Assembly (NCBI GenBank): GCA_000310025.1
Contig: FN649752.1
Span: 3,371,287 to 3,391,840 of the forward strand
From: Ectocarpus siliculosus
Lineage: Eukaryota > Sar > Phaeophyceae > Ectocarpales > Ectocarpaceae
DNA: 20,554 nt
Reading direction: 5' to 3'
Shown here: piece after piece, positions 1 through 11,300 of the stretch
Numbering within the stretch: position 1 is the first letter of the stretch
Layout: each line of letters begins with the position of its first letter
Translations under genes and position numbers: made by a program
Notes under the pieces: generated by a model
Database searches by the model: none
What the model was told of the DNA's origin: nothing
The model's input: only the letters and a program-made list of their open reading frames with translations

Positions 1-3
1 GGG

Positions 4-25
4 CCCCCCCCCCCCCCCCCCCCCC
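4..25. repeat. poly-C homopolymer at the window edge
   Basis: A run of 22 C follows three G at the left edge. Similar C/G runs recur through the window and flank the LINE sequences. Its exact length may be unreliable because homopolymers are error-prone. Confidence 0.9.
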
Positions 26-2030
26 TTCACTGGTTGATCCCTCCTGTGTTTATGCCTAACAGATGAGGAGAGGGAGCATTAAAATGTGTCCCCGTTTGGG
101 CGTCCAGTACTTCTACAGTATGCAGTAAAAGGGTTAGGACACACGAAGTGCATAAACCCTTTTTGTGCACAGCTCATTTCCCAGGGACAGAGAGAGCATG
201 TCAAACGTGATAAGTATCATGTTTTGTCTATGATCCATTGAAGTTTTTGAGGAGCATTTCGAGAAACAGCCGAGATGCGCTTGAAACTCGCCCTCAATCA
301 AGCTCAATCTCCAACCCTCCTTGCGCGTGTATCCCCCCCGTCCATACGTACGTGTCTGAAGCCCCACCCACCCCCACTCCTTCCTCCGCGTGTCTGAATC
401 TCTCCCAACTCCTTGTGCGTGGCGCAATAGAATATATTTCGCGGGTCTTGACACCGGTATCTAACAAGAAGCAAGCGCCTCCAGGTTCACAGCCCCAAAC
501 TGCCCGTTAACAAAAATGTGACACACCTCAAGGGCGGGGATACATGCATGTGCCTACCACACCATGATACGTTAGAGTAGTACACGCTTGCTTGTAGACA
601 CTACAGTAGTTAATACACCCACCCTTCCTTGAAGCTTCCTTGAACAGAGCACGCGGCCAGTGGAACAAGACAACAAGATTACGTCTGCTCAAAGCCCCAT
701 CATGTGGGGATGGCCGCCAAACAAAGGCGTCGGCTTCAAGAAAACGAACACAACAACCGCCAACAAAAAGACACCGACCGATACAATGGAGGGCACACAG
801 CCACGAAATACACCACTGTAAGCAGCACACTGTGACAATGTCCCGAAATACAAAAAGCACGTCCGTTACAAATTACTTTACATGCGCCGTTTCTCTGTAC
901 TGTTCAGAGGCACGCACTGTACTCGTATTTTAATGCTGAAATGCCGTATATCTGCTGCTGCACCAATGGCGACAGCTGCTGCACGATAGAGACAGGGTAG
1001 AATTCCAATTCTATTACATCGACATTTACATTCAAAGTTATGAATTAGCACCGAAATGGCGGCTTAAACCCCCGCCGCGAACAACTTACACCGTGGGTGA
1101 TGGCTGTTTCCCCCCCCCTCTGGCATGATTCTACGACAAAAGTATCTCCATTCGCGTTCGGTGGTTTTGCAGGGGGGGGGGGGGGGGGGATTCAGGAAAA
1201 TACTGTAGCCCTATTTGGAAGAGCTGTTATTATTTGATGCCCCGGCTACAGCACCGTACTTTTGACGGAGCTATGACACTTCTCTGGGATATGCGGTGTG
1301 CACTGGTACCCCTCGAGGGGAGGGTATGACTCCACCCTAGAAAGCCAGCCTCAAACAACTCCGTAACCTTGTTCCATCGAACGTCTGCTCAAAAACATAA
1401 GGTCATGCATCGTAAGAGAGTACCCCCAAGAAACCATCATCCATGTAGATTGTTCAGAAATACTACCTTGCCCGCTGTGGTGCCTCTAGACGGAGTTTGT
1501 TTCCTGCCGTCCGTTTCGCTAAGAACATGCTGAGGTTCCACACCCTTGAATGAAACTACTTTGCTTGGATGACTGCTATAATACTACTACTTGCTGTAGC
1601 CCCTAAAAAACATGCGAAGGCAATCGGAACGTCGTCCGTGATAGAAGGGAAGAAAATGAAGCGAAGAAAATACGTAATTACAAAAGCAATAGAGTACAAG
1701 GCAGCCGCCTTTCATGCCAGCAGGATTTTTTGGTCTGCCATCCGACAAGGGTTCGCCAGGTGAACGGTACGCGCTAAACACGGCCCAGTGCAGCGTGCAA
1801 AACACTCATCATCTTTCTCGATGCACTGGTTTTCGTGCATCCCACCCATCCATCCGTTCACCCAGCTCGCTCGCGTCTCCTCTGTCCCTCCGACGATGGA
1901 GCATAAGCCTTACTGCACACGGACGATACTCCTACCGCAACGGCTGCTGCCACCGTTTGACTACTCGCCACCGCCGTCGCCATGACTCCTCATCACCAAT
2001 CCTCCTCATCTCCATTCATCGTTCCGTTGA
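26..2030. other. non-coding region 3' of the discoidin-WSC-thaumatin gene
   Basis: No reading frame here carries a recognisable domain, and the longest ones (about 90-110 codons) have low-complexity or scrambled composition. The part nearest 2031 should include the 3' UTR of the minus-strand gene ending there; brown algal 3' UTRs are often long, so its limit cannot be placed by eye. I found no clear AATAAA-type signal to fix the cleavage site. Confidence 0.6.
1172..1189. repeat. poly-G homopolymer (18 G)
   Basis: An uninterrupted run of 18 G in otherwise mixed sequence. It is of the same type as the G/C tracts that border the LINE copies at 8565-8580 and 15145-15157, but no element sequence is attached here. 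Confidence 0.9.
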
Positions 2031-5000
2031 TCACCACTCTAGAAGGTTGCCCTGCGAATCTCCGGGGCAGAACTCGATGGTGTAGGACATGCTGTTCTTG
2101 CCGTCGTGGTCGTTGTTCTCGTCTTCGTTACGGCACACGAACGTCGAAGAGTGGTCGTCGTACGGGAAGCAGTCTGAAACCGTCATTCGAGCACAGCGGG
2201 GGAGGAAGGCGAGGTTAGACGGTTCGGGTTGATAACAACATAGTTCCTGCTAAAACGGGGAAGAAAGATACAGCGGTAGATCGAATACATACGTCAAATG
2301 ATGCGCCTAGAGGGTGATGTTTCCCAACTACCAATACACGCAGCAGACGGTTATAGAGCACCTACCCACGCTTATTTATGCGTCCCGCGCCTCTGTTCAC
2401 CTACACATCCACATGGAATGCTACCAGGACTCGGTTCTTGATGGAGTGCTGCTTTCGAGAACAAAATTAATTGCCATCCTTCTGCCTTGGAGGAGGCATG
2501 TAGAGTGAGTCACTGCAGGCTAGACGAAACGAGGATGGTTCGCCCTGGTGATCTGCTGTAGTTGGTATCCTCAAAAACGTCCGGCAGCTAGGTTGAAGGT
2601 TCGCTGAACGGCGAGGTGTTTATCCCGCATTCCTTGTGTATCCTACTGTGAACAAAAAACGCTTTCCAAAAGCACGCGTGCCGGCGCCGGAACTGCTGAA
2701 CCCTTCTCGGATTAAAAAAATGAAGGTATGCACCACAGAGTGGTGTTTTCTGTGGCGCCGGATCCGGCTCGGAGGGGTGAGACAGGCAAGACCGTACGGT
2801 AGGGGAAACGTGCGAGCAATGGATTATTACGCTTGCCGAATCTCCCCCCCTCCCTCCCCCAAACTCGACGGTTCTACGCAGGGGGAGTATAATACTGGTG
2901 GTGTACACAAGATAATTTAGTGCGGATGATTTAGTCTTGTGTATGGAGCTCACATGCGGTGGGGCAGGCGCGCTTGAGGTACTTGAGCCACGGCACGGAC
3001 AGCGCCTCCCAGTATGGGTTCTTGCCGTAGCAAGTAGACTCCGACGGGGCGTTGATGCCCAAGGCGGGCCAGTCGGGGCAGCCGCACGCCGTGTCCTCCG
3101 CGTTCCTGCTGTACCTGCTCGGCAGAAGAAGCGGTAGCAGAAGCAACCGTAGTGGTAAAAACAGCAGCAACAGCAGCAGCAGCAGCAGGGAAAACGAACA
3201 TACATTTGTTGGTGAAGAGCCAGATTGGGAGCTGCCGAAGCGCACAACTCAATGTGCCGGTGTCATCAAGGTTAAACATTGCCGTAGTTGCTCTCACGGA
3301 CTTTTACGAACACATAGCTCGAATTTGGGGGCAAACTCGACACATTCTTACCCGGACAGCCCATATATGGGGCCAGCGCAGCCATAGATGTCGGAATAGG
3401 TAGAGTTGTCCCCGATCACTTGCATCGTGTGTTTGTCGCACATGAAAGGGAACGAGTTGGGGAAGTACCTGGTGCGATGATGTGTGGATAGACGAAAAGA
3501 CGGAACACACGAAAGGGGTCACGGCGGGAGGGAGGGTATGTGTGTGGGGGGGGGACAGTGTATGCATACACGATTTCGTTGCCACCAGCGCACTATCCAA
3601 CCACGTATATGCTTCCGCCTGTTCGCATACTCCCTCGCATACTCCATGGCCCTTTGCCATGCTCTTGTTACGTTGTAGCACAATATGTGCCACCTGTCAA
3701 ACAATCCTCGGCCCGCATCATGACTTCTAGTGCCCTCTGTCCCCATCAACAAGGGTACGAAATTATGCAGTGCCATACTTCTATTTTCTTCCATTTGGAT
3801 CATAACTAACCCACCAACCTGGAGACAGGCATGCACGAGAGGTGTCGCCCCCCTCTCCCGGAGCTCCCCCCCCCCTCCCTCTAAATCTCTTAACTATAAA
3901 AAAATGACACCGGTTTTCTTCATTTTCTCGTGTCTGAGTCCATGGCTATACTTTCCTTCTCGTATCCCTGCCAATCACTTTTGCTGGTGGTAGGAGTTTC
4001 ACCCCAGCATTCCTCTCTGTTAACGGAGAGAAAAAACATCGGAACCATCCAAAGAAAAGCCAATGCTTCAAGAACAAACCATCTGCGGTGCGTCTGTCGA
4101 GCACTTGAGCGGCAGCTTACCCAAGGGGCTTCGATCTCGAATTTCCGCAGATGGCGTTGGGGCTGTGCCACCCCAGGTTGGAGCCGCACTTCTTGGGGAA
4201 CATCTGGCACGGTCGTGGTGCAAACATCCCGCAGAGTGGAACAATAGTGGAGGGGTGGGTGTTATGTTTTTTATTTGCTCAGGTGTTGTGACTGTAGAAA
4301 GTTACGAGCGACAGCCACCAACCACGGGATGGGGCGATCGATGAAGGCGGCCAATACATGCCGCAACACTACCCCAACACCTCACACATGTTGCGTGAGT
4401 ATTTCGGTCGATATACCGTGCATTCCAGCAATGCACTACCATCCGCACCTCTTCTGTGACACCGCCGTTGAGCGTGTCCTGCCCGAAGAGCGCACCGCAC
4501 TTAAGCTTCTGCCCGACACCCTCGCCTTCCACATCCTCACAGTCAGAGTCGTCTTCGCAGTCGGTGAACAGGCCGTCGTTTCGAACCCAGCGGAGGTACC
4601 TATATATCGGTGTGACGTTTCAGACGAGGGTTCCACCGTTCAGTTGGTTTTGGTCTTTTGGTGGTGGGTGCGTGTGATCAATCAGTGAAAGGCCACGGAA
4701 TAGACCGGATCCTTACGTTTTGCCGGTATGTTCTGTTAATAGGAAGATAAGTCGACGCCAACGCGGGCGCTTGCATTGTGGCCATATGAACAGCGACTTC
4801 AACCCTTCTTCTACTGGCGCCACACAGGCGCACGAGCGCGCGCACTGCTTGCAGGAAGAGAGGGTTGTGGTCGTTGGTGATTGTGGTTGTTGCTGTTGTT
4901 GGTTGTTGTTCTGGCCTTCACGTTCAGAGATCGTCTTGCGTAAAATTAAGAGTTTGTCGACGGCAAACAAGCCGCCACCACCACACCACCACCACCACCA

Positions 5001-8000
5001 CCACCACCACCAAAAGTAACAACAGGTATCAGACACCAACCCATGCGGCTGCTTGTACACACACACACATACATGGACATGTCGTGGTCGGGGAAGCCGT
5101 CGATCTCGGTCGCGTCGAACTCCCAAGTGCACCCTTCGAGCTCTTCGCTCATCGAAGAAACGCCTCCAGGGTTGGAGCACCAGTCTAGGAAGAAAGAAGA
5201 GAGACGAAGGCGGGGAAGGACATGAAAACGAATCAGTCTGATGAGTCAAGAAGAGATAAACTCTCCTTTCACGGCATGTACGCACCGGGAATGAGAAGAG
5301 CACGGCTTATTGGTTCTCTACTGAAAAACTGACCCGCCGAAAACTGGAGACGGCCGTTATTGTCTACCGGTGGTAGTGATGTCTCTCTATAGATTCTTGT
5401 GTGTAGCCGGCAATACGTTGAACCAGTTAATTATTTCGGTCATCGCTGTGTGCACGTGCTTCGACACTGTTTCTTCCATATTACTCTGACTGATTGAAAT
5501 TGACCCGTCGAAACCTTCCCGCTACATGACGTTTCATCCCTTTGCAGTACATCAACCTGGTATCACGCGTTAGCTCGTACTGTCGTCTTGGGACGAACTG
5601 CATACATGCTACGAAGCCGTTCTCCAAACTTTCTATGTGGCGATCCAATCGCCACCACGTCTGGGACAGACTCTGCACCCACTGCGGTGTCCCCGTTGCC
5701 ATCTACCAACCACTGCAAACTTGACTCTTGCTTCTATTCGGCTTTTCGGTGACGCTCGCATACTCACAAGGGTCTTCAAGTTTCTCCAACGGCGAGCTGA
5801 GCGGATCGGGCTTCATCTCGACGGGGACGTTCACGCCGTCAATCGCGGTGACATCGTAGTAGTCCACCCCCGTGTCCACCTGTTGCATAGCCGACGGGAC
5901 ACGTACGTGCCCGACACAACGTAGAGATGGGAGGAGCGACACGAGTCGGACGTACCGGTCGGGGGCAGGAGAGGGGATAGGAGGGGTACGGTCGAAGCGA
6001 TGGGTGATCGATGGTGGCGGTGTGCGCAATTTCCATCTTGACGGTCTTGACGCGAAAGCGCGCATCTATGTTTGATGTTTTTCTATCCATACTCCGTATA
6101 TGCGTTTGGCCGACGGACTTCGCTTGGAAACCCACCAGAGTGAACTCGGCCTTAGTGACGGGACCGGTGGGTCCCGTCGAGGGAGGGCAGTAGCCGTCCG
6201 GGTAGCCGATGTTCCGCAGGCAGGAGGCCGTCTCGCAGCCCACTTTGCTGTGGCACCCGGTCGCAGCCCACATGTTGCCGCTCCACCGCACACCTAGAAC
6301 GCCGTGACAACCACAGATAGATGACAAAAGCGCAGCCGGAACGCCGCAGAACATGTTTATGTTTCTATCGTGCCATCTACATACATACGGTATCCAGTCG
6401 AGATCCCCCTCGGGCCCCAGTCTCTCCCAACCTCCCCTCTCCACTCAACATTGGCGGGGACCCCCGCCATGTGTTGAGTCCCCGCCAATGTTGAGTGCGG
6501 TAGGTTCAGCCCGGCAATACCGGCGTGCACGAGAGGCCCTGCAGTATGGTATGGCAACTTGAAGCTCATCCGACCCCGAAACAATCGCTTAAGAGCAGCA
6601 GCCTCAAAGTGGGGGGACCTGACTCTTCGTCCTTACTGGGAGTACAGCGGGACAATAGCAGTGGTCCTTCTCTGGCGAGATGATGGCGCATGTTACGTAC
6701 ATGCAGCCGAAGTTCGAACGAACAAGTCGAGCATAACGGAAAAACGGAGCAAGACGCGCAAACCACGCGCCCTGCCTTGTACGTACCGTTCACGGCATTG
6801 TTGTCGAGGATGACCTCGATGGACCCTCCTGGTTCGATGTCGAAAGTCTTGTCGTCTTCGGGCAGCGGTAGCCCCCAGAAACAGGCCCCGACCTTCGAGG
6901 ATTGAGGAGCAACAACGACAGCAACAACACGCAACTGAGTGCAGCATTCAAGCGGAAGGCGGCCGGCAAGATATTGCAGCCACATAATAAAAAATATGCC
7001 ATTGGTACACCCTACGTGTTTGGGCGAACCAGCACCAACGGCCAAGTACGCGAATCGATGGGGGAAGGGTGCACGCGCACGGAAGTGCGGGGTATGTGAG
7101 ATAGAGACAATTTTGTACCGTTTCGCTGACCACATTCCGAGACGGGAGGCAGGCAAGGCTCTCGCTTTTGCGTGAAACAAGGCAAGCACTTCCGTTGTGG
7201 TGGGATACGATTCGAGCCATGCACATCTATGCCAGTCTCAACGCTTGGTGTCGCCAAGCGCATCAGAAAGCATTGTTGTGCACACTAACAAGGTAAGCTC
7301 TTGTTGGGTGGACTTTTCGAGTCTTAGTATCGCCGAGAGGACGCGTGGCGGAGGGAGGGAGGGAGGGAGGGTGGTACACTACATATAGAAGCGTCTACAT
7401 GCCTTCGTCTGTTGAGCAGTTGTCATGTCGTGCCGTCAGGCCGAGATCGTATTTCTCCTATACCGCCTGTTTTGTGGGAGATCGTATATCTCCATACCGC
7501 TTGTGTTGTGGGCGCATAGCAGTTACCATGGCTGTGCTGTTTGTAATGGGCTCGTGTACCATGCCCGTATACCTCTTGGTTGTCCTCATGCCATTTGTGT
7601 GCAGACATTCGATTGCTATTCACTCTCTACTGAACTCTCGACAGCACAAAAGCCATTCTCTGTGCACCTCTCTCTCTCTCTCTCTCTCTCTCTTACCGCT
7701 TCGTCGAGCACGCTCCCTTCGGGACACGACTCCACGGTGGGGTCGTCCAGAGCCTTCACGTACCCTCCGGTGGCCCCAAGTCTGACCTGCTCGAAGCAGC
7801 TGTTGATCACGGTGAACTTCCTCCGAGGGACGCCGTCGCTCTCTTTCGGTCCTTCTTGCGCCTTTTGGGTGAATTCAAGCGTACAATATGAGGGTACGCG
7901 ATGGGATAGGTCGGGACGTGCTGAGTAGCTGACGGAGGTAGGAGACCCCTTCCGAAGAAATGCGCACGGTCTCGAGTGTCCGAACAAAGCATAGACGAAG

Positions 8001-8310
8001 CAATACCGTTACGAGTAGCACTTGTTATTGTGCCACCGCTGTTGTTGTTCCCCCCAAACATTCTCCTTCGTCAGCATTTACGAACTTTTGTGCCTCCTGT
8101 TTGGTCGTCCACGAAATACCCAGGCGAGATGAAAATACTCCGTTTATGAACGGAGTAATGAGTGTAACAGCCAATGGCGTTACAGATCTGTTTATTTGTA
8201 CATCGAACCGATGGTCTGTCTGTCTGTCTTTATGTCTGACTGACTGTCTGTCTGTCTGTCTGTCTCAGTCTCTCTCCCAGTCTCTCTCAGTCTCTCTCAG
8301 TCTCTTTCTA

Positions 8311-8343
<33 letters not shown>

Positions 8344-11300
8344 AGTCTCACCGCCAGCTCCTCCTCTGTCATTTCCGTGGGGTCCCCCACGATGTAGATC
8401 GAGTTGGACCACGCTCCACCGCAAATGACGTTCTCGTCACCTTTGCAGGGCATGTTGCAGGTGTCGGTTGGAATCGCGTCCCTCTCGGCAGTGTAGTACG
8501 TATCCGCGCAGAAGCAGTCCTGAGAGTACTGCAGCGCCATGTACTTGTACCTGGTCAGGTGTAGGGGGAGGGAGGGGGGGGTACTCTTATGTTTTGCATG
8601 CCTTAGCGGTTATTAGACCGTTGAACACGCGTCTTCGAGAGGACGGAGGGGGGTGGTGGGGCAGTCACTTGATTGCTCTTCAAGAATATGCTTTTCTAGT
8701 TTGGAAAGGGTTGTTGTTGCGGCTGGGTGACTCACGAGCGCATGTCTAGGAATGCTCCCATTCTGGCGATAGAGAAGAACGCGGGGGTCGTCGGCATGAA
8801 CAACTAATTTCTTTACAGGCCCTCCTGGCTTTCAGTTCTCGTTATACCTTCTTCTTTCCATTGAACGGAAAAAATACGCATCCCGCTTTAAAACGAGCCT
8901 AATTGGATATAATATGTATTTTCATTGTTCTTGTGGGGTATCCTCTGATAGTGATAAAGGTCCCACTGTGTGTATGTGGGTTGTGTGCATGCTACTTGCC
9001 CCAGTGATGAGTCCACCGATCACCCTGCTCAATCACTACTTGCGTCCTCGGGGGGGCAGGAGGGTCGGTTAACATCGGTGTGAGATGACCTCTCTGGGCT
9101 GGCTTGGCCTCCACGGGGATAGAAGGTGGACAGCAGCATAGGTTGGATGTGGGTGCCGGCGAAACAGAAGAAGAACGGATGAACTCCTCGAAACCTCGCA
9201 CGACTCTACTGGTCCGTGCACCATGCTCCTTCGCCCAGGGCGCCTTGAGGCTCACCCTGTTGCTGCTATGGTTCGCGTGAAGAAACAGTCTTGTCCTGGG
9301 TACCTCACTTGTACTTTGAAGGAGTCATATCATCATCCTCTCCATCACAAACGCAAGCCTTGCGCGGGTTAGCGCGAAGACTTCCCGATAACATGTGTGT
9401 GTGCGGCTCGAATGGATGTCACTATATCACCCGAAAAACGGACTTGTCCTCGTGATTTCGCAAACAGCACAACAACAATAGCCCCGAATCTACAAGCCGC
9501 CTGCATTTGGCACAATTCTGACAAACACCGAGCAACTATATCGGGACGGTGTGGATCTCTCCAGGCTGTGGCGGATTCTCCATATCCTGGTGTCAACGCC
9601 TCTCTCTCTATGTATCCCTTTCTCTCGATCGATCGGCTATTTGATCGAATCTCAACGTTACTTGTCTCCATGTTTTCTTCCTTTCTATCTATCTCTCTCC
9701 CTTACCCGGAGCAGAACTCCGCACAAGATTGAGGCGTGAGGTTCTCGTCTTGCATGCTCTTGTCGTCGAGGAACCTCGTCAGCCCCGTGTCGTCGTCCAT
9801 GAAGCATCCCACGTACGTCAATCCCGACGAGGTCAACGGTGGCACGGTCGGCGGGGACACCGGCGCTGGAGTGACGATGTTGTGGAGACAGATGGACACC
9901 TGTTTGTTCGGCGATGTTTCATTAGAGGTGTGGGGTGGGATTGCCGTGGCTATTGTGATTTCAAATGGTTGCTGGTGAAACGGCAAGGATGAAGCAATTC
10001 TACCCCAAGACAGGATCAAACGATGGGAAGAAATAGGAGCGAGCTCGGTTAAAGGGACACCTGGCAGGTACTTGACGCGCTATGTGCCTAAGCCGGCGCG
10101 AGCAACGCGCCGCGCATCAAAGTTGGCAAGTTCGCAAGCAGGCGTGTTAATAGCTGCAGCTATAGAAAAATCCTTTAGCTCCCAATGGCAGGGACATATG
10201 GTGGCAAGTTCACGGCATGAGAGCAAACGGTCTAGACTGGTGTTGCTTCCCACTGACCTCCGCGACGGCGTTCCATATTCCTGCCGTGGTGCCCTTGAAG
10301 TCGAGACGGACCTTGGACCCCTCCGCGTGCTCCTCGAAGTAGAACGTCTCGTAGTCTTGGGTCTGCCCTCCGCTCTCGATGTCCTTCCTCTTGGCTACGA
10401 CGTTGTCGTACTTGTCGTACAGGGTCATCTGAAAAGCGGTATGCCCGGGACAGGGCGCGGCAGGAGCAGGACAACAAAGTAAAGCTACGAAGTGGCGTCA
10501 TATGGAATCGATAGCGAAAACATTTAGGAGGGGGGCGGGGGGGGGGAGGGGGGGAGGTCACTTGGTTGCCTTCGTGTTCGGACCACTGGTCCCATCCTCC
10601 TCATTTTTGACGGAGCGCCGTTCGTATTCCTTCAAGAAGGGGGGGTAATAAATCTGTTTCCTGACTGGTTTGGAGAAATCTCCGGACCTTCGGCGCGCGA
10701 ATGCTACTGTGTGTTTCGAACTTGTTCCTCAAGTGTCTACAGGCATCCCAGAGCAATTTATTTTACACATCTCTTGACAACGACATACTGTAGTTTGGAT
10801 TTTCTGCTGAGTCAAATCGAAAAGGTTTTAAATTCCTGGATCTAAACATTGTGTAAACACAGCAGTCAATCGAAAGAGCACTTTCCGCACACACGTTCTA
10901 GGAGGCGTTTCTCTCTGTAAACCCCTCATCTCCTCCCCTCTCCCCTTGTTTTCTTTCTCTCCAAAACAGCTGCTCACATCGAAAAAGGCGCTCCTCCTGT
11001 GCCCACGAAAGAAGGCGATGGCTACGCCACTGACGTCTGAATCGCCGTCCTCGCCGCCCTCGAATTCGATGTCCATCCACCTGTTTATGCCTCTTCTCCC
11101 CCACCTGTCATTATCCAACAAGCCACAACAACAACTGAGCGTCTGCATATATATAGACAACTTGTTTGGCAAGTTTGTAGACTACCCTGTTGATATATTC
11201 GTCAGCGTAAGAACGTCGGCGTACAGTAGTGCGAAAAATACCAGCGCCGCACAGCTTCCACTCTAGACGAAATATCTCCACGAACACATCAACCTTGTAG

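Larger units (their letters stand above)
2034..7819 (-). other. thaumatin-like domain of the large gene (exons 6-15)
   Basis: Family landmarks appear in order. KFTVINSC opens the domain. VRWSGNMWAATGC matches the usual G-R-x-W-A-R-T-G-C, with A where Arg is typical. AEFTL is followed across a junction by DYYDVTAIDGVNVPVEM, retaining E545, D557 and D562 of the acidic cleft. Then come PYWCSNPGG and, near the end, ACPTAYCFPYDDHSSTFVC, matching CPxAYSYxYDD. About 418 residues is longer than the 200-230 of plant thaumatins; the extra length lies between D562 and the C-terminal PYDD motif. Some family members bind or cleave beta-1,3-glucan, which brown algae store as laminarin. Enzymatic activity is not shown. 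Confidence 0.88.
8388..9821 (-). other. WSC domain of the large gene (exons 4-5)
   Basis: Exon 4 gives TYVGCFMDDD and SCAEFCSG; exon 5 continues YKYMALQYSQDCFCAD, CNMPCKGDENVICGG and ends SNSIYIV. The eight cysteines fall at residues 306, 333, 337, 351, 353, 370, 374 and 382 in the family spacing, with the characteristic C-x-C pair and the C-GG-near-end signature. WSC domains are putative carbohydrate-binding modules of yeast stress sensors and fungal enzymes. In brown algae they are numerous and are fused, for example, to mannuronan C5-epimerases. Exons 4 and 5 together form a module with phase-0 introns on both sides. Confidence 0.9.

Noticed and set aside
2588-3297. Long overlapping frames on both strands, including one rich in Cys and Leu
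   Set aside because: They are read-through of an exon, its intron and a CAG repeat. The phase-consistent exon is only 2954-3105.
4713-5303. A 196-codon frame with poly-Trp and poly-Gln
   Set aside because: The poly-residue parts translate the CAC intron repeat and neighbouring simple sequence. Only 5073-5184 is exon, and in another frame.
5481-5702. Minus-strand frame of 73 codons in an intron
   Set aside because: Composition is plausible, but exons 9 and 10 join perfectly without it (PY-W across the junction). No domain is recognised.
8323-8345. Perfect pyrimidine tract plus TAG on the plus strand, resembling an antisense 3' splice site
   Set aside because: It is explained by the CT microsatellite, and no plus-strand coding follows.
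8992-9255. Possible cassette exon in the intron between exons 4 and 5
   Set aside because: The open frame has no flanking splice sites in suitable phase, and including it would break the WSC domain.
10560-10650. Minus-strand stretch reading IYYPPFLKEYERRSVKNEED, considered as an extra exon
   Set aside because: Exon 2 (ending FFD) joins exon 3 (starting MTLYD) in phase 0 and gives a continuous discoidin-like strand. Adding this piece leads to a stop or wrong phase.
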